Positions 61,101-64,000 of a stretch of DNA of 64,000 nucleotides are shown one piece after another. The notes below the pieces were generated by a model. It worked only from the letters and a program-made list of their open reading frames with translations. It was not told where the DNA came from and searched no databases. The position numbers and the translations under genes are program-made. The stretch's first letter is position 1. Every line of letters begins with the position of its first letter. The stretch spans positions 374,001-438,000 of the forward strand of contig NC_087084.1 in assembly GCF_026151205.1 (NCBI RefSeq), written 5' to 3'. Source of the DNA: Bolinopsis microptera. Taxonomy: Eukaryota; Ctenophora; Tentaculata; Lobata; Bolinopsidae.

Positions 61101-64000
61101 TATGTAATTACAATGATTTATTCTCGATATGTTGTTTTAAAATGGATTTACATACATATAAATTCATTCCCGTTTTACGTAGGTTTATTGTTTAGGTGTT
61201 AAATGTTAAAGTCATGACAAACATTGTTAGGCTCTGGGTTTTCAATTTCACACAACCTCCTCAAATAGGACAGGATCGTGCTAGCCGTACACTAACAAGC
61301 TGTAACAAGCTGCCAACCACACCACAGCCTACATTACATTTTTTTAAAAATCTCAACACTTATTTTACTTCGGACATTCCAACAGCCACATTGTTACACA
61401 AGTGTGTAACCAGCCAATTACAGGAAGCCGAAGGATTCAATTATACATTAGGCCAGTGACGGTTAAGGTAGTGTGTACCATACTTTCTTCGCCCGAGACT
61501 TTGCTGCAATGGGCAGCTCCTCATTTAACCCTCCCACCCGATTTCTCGAGTATTTGGCTGAGTGGACCGGGGGGCTGCATAGACCACTCAGGATCCTTAG
61601 CTGAGCGTCGACGACGCTCACCCTACGGCTAGTGACAGAGTCGGGAATCGAACCTGGTACCTCAAGCAATACCAGGCAGATTAACCAACTGAGCCACTAA
61701 GCCGTAAAAAATATTCTATGCACGACATTTAAGGCTTTATTTTCATACCTTACAAGACATATTTATAACGTACGAAATGTGGCGGTTTTCCGAAAATTTC
61801 GCCATATTTTCGGACCGCCAAAATTTCGGTCGTCGTAATAGAATCCGTCGCATTATCTTTTAGCTTATTTCAATGACTGTGCCTTCACTGCTTTATTTTG
61901 TTTCTAAAAAGTAATTTCAAGTAAAATAAATAAATAAATTCTGGCATCTTGGGACAAATTATTACCACACCAATGACGAATTGAATGTCAAGCAATACAG
62001 TTTAAATTTGCATTAAAATACATGTATGTGCTAACATGAAAGTCTTACAGTCTTAATACAGACTAAGTTTGAACATGATTTTACCGAATTTCAGAAATTT
62101 CCTTACTGCTTACTGTCACAAAAAATGATGAAAAATACCCTTATTTTCTGTGACGTCCGAAATTTGATGGTTTTTGTTCAATTTCGCCATATTTTCGGAC
62201 CGCCAAAATTTCGGTCGTCGCAAATTAGGCCGCCATAAATATGTCTTGTAAGGTATTTCACAATGGCAATCCCTCCACTTCCTACTACCAATAATGTAGA
62301 ATGAAAAAGCATTATTAAACATTTCCACCATCATAAATTTAAAACGATCGACAAAAGGTAATGCCTACGGTTGATGGAAATTTAGCGTCTGCTAACCGGC
62401 GCAATTCTTGTTTAGTAATAATAATAATCTAATTTGATAAGTGGAAGTAAAAAGTTACATAACGAGACAATTATAATAAATTTGTTACAATATTAGGTAT
62501 AATAATGATTCTGTTAAACTAGAAAAAAGTTACGGCTGCAAAAAACAAAAAAAGATTCAAGATTATTTGATGGGGATTCAAGCCATTTCATAGCTTTGTC
62601 TAAAATATCATACTTAAAAGATAAAATCAGTAGTATGTTAGTATAGTAATATCATCAACTTCAAAGTGAATTAAAACAGTACAAACATGCGGCTATTTAT
62701 ACCGATATTTATTCACAAGATATTTAAATCCCTATACTAATTAATAAATTAACGTGGTTCAGTTAATTAATTTTATTAAAGTATTTTAAAGTTTGAAGTG
62801 TTAATAATATCTTACTTCAGCAGAATCTTTGAGTTTATCAAGTAGACTACTCATGCGATGATAATCCTTAAGTATAGTACTTTTTGTAGGAAACATTATT
62901 ACTATGCACTTAACTCGTGCTCGTGACATGGCCATATATAAAAGTTCTGAATCACATGAAACATTTGTAGACCCGCCATACAGTATCTCAGCTTCACAAT
63001 CATTTAACGTTTGCAGTGCTATAACTACTGGCCATTCTTTTGAATATATTGACATCAACCCACTTGGTGTAATATCCTTTGAAAATAATATTTCATCCAC
63101 AATGGTTTTAACTAAATTTTCTATGTCATGATCCCAAAGATTGTAAATAATACCCACATCATTACTATCTATTATATCATCAAAACATAGTTCATTAAAT
63201 TCTTTGTCAAAAATAGAATATATAAGTTCCTTGTTCAACTTTTGCAGAACATGAACGATAGTTTTTGGTCCATGTATGTAGTGCCCGGGGGCTTGTAAAA
63301 TGGCTAAATCATTTCTAAATGTTGATACTATGTGTCCAGGCTCAGTGATATGTTCTCGAATGACTGACAATGTTTTCGACAAATCAGAGGTGTTTCTCAA
63401 ATTCTTTGATAGACTTACAAGCTGTTTAGATGATAATTTGTCGTTTAAAAAGCTGGCTAGTCTAGAGTCATATCCGAACCTTTCCTCCTCATCAACAATA
63501 TAATGCGGGCTTTGTAACGTGTCACATGAGATCCAAACGTGATAAGAACTTGGCAGTTCAAACAATGCTTTAAATGTCTCAAAGTTTTTATTGATGTCTT
63601 CTTTTACTATATGCCACGTGAACACTCCTTGAATATCGTCGAAAAACACGTGAATTCCTTTTCCTTGGAATAAACGTATTAAGGTTGTATTATCGATGCC
63701 TTCGATACGCTTATTTTTAGTATTAAAATCCCTAACCATTATTATGACAACTTGATTATCATTAAGATAGTCTCCTAATTTACGATAGATGTCATCAACA
63801 GGTTTATGAATCATTTCTCTACCAGAAATAGAAACGTGCTTAACACCTGCTTTTTCTAGCGGCTTATGTAGATACTCTGGGGATTTCATGACGTTATCAA
63901 TGACACACGTTTGACAGAAGAACACAATTTTGTTATCTTCACTTGACAATGCTAGTTGTAGTATCTTAGCTAGTAGTACAACAGTTTTACCAGCTCCAGC

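Overview
This is a eukaryotic, almost certainly metazoan (marine-invertebrate-like), AT-rich genomic window dominated by tandem arrays and non-autonomous transposons. The evidence is split genes with GT-AG introns, an immunoglobulin-fold gene, a neutral sphingomyelinase gene, a DZIP3-type HEPN/NTPase gene, Penelope-like and Ty3/gypsy retroelement remnants, tRNA-derived SINE copies and many TIR elements. I cannot name the species. All gene models were made by eye from splice sites and reading-frame continuity.

Layout. 1-3680: the 3' end of an Ig-domain gene (five exons, stop at 3310, AATAAA at 3647) whose introns hold minisatellites and a TA-flanked MITE. 3686-10108: a 30-bp minisatellite split by a 4.0-kb hAT-type element (4528-8569) that carries its own satellite with a 989-bp higher-order repeat. 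10216-11734: a TTAA-flanked element containing a SINE. 14138-14889: a Penelope-like element (PLE) fragment with inverted arms. 15451-16586: a 15-bp array. 16754-18074: a short sister copy of the hAT element with a perfect 8-bp target duplication. 19000-33000: mostly minisatellites and microsatellites, including a 2.3-kb 33-bp array, (GA)n, (TG)n and a 1.3-kb heptamer array, plus a PLE C-terminus at 28346-29149. 33443-33675: a fully palindromic TTAA-flanked MITE. 34450-36605: a 42-bp array. 37910-39735: a hairpin-rich module around a small ORF that resembles the N-terminal domain of Crypton-type tyrosine recombinases, with CACGTG clusters on both sides.

48500-50267: a two-exon gene for a 547-aa HEPN plus P-loop (STAND-like) protein. 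52100-53184: a minus-strand Ty3/gypsy gag pseudogene disrupted by a 405-bp hAT MITE with a perfect 8-bp duplication. 55896-60044: the first six coding exons of a neutral sphingomyelinase (SMPD2-like), with minisatellites and a MITE in its introns. A PLE fragment follows exon 6 and the last exons were not found. 62801-64000: the 3' part of a minus-strand SF1 helicase gene that runs off the window.

The genes do not form an operon or an obvious pathway. The unifying theme is mobile elements and tandem arrays nesting in each other: the hAT element sits in the 30-mer array, the palindromic MITE in a 9-mer array, satellite monomers amplify inside a hAT element, a hAT MITE sits in a gag pseudogene, and a SINE sits in a TTAA element.
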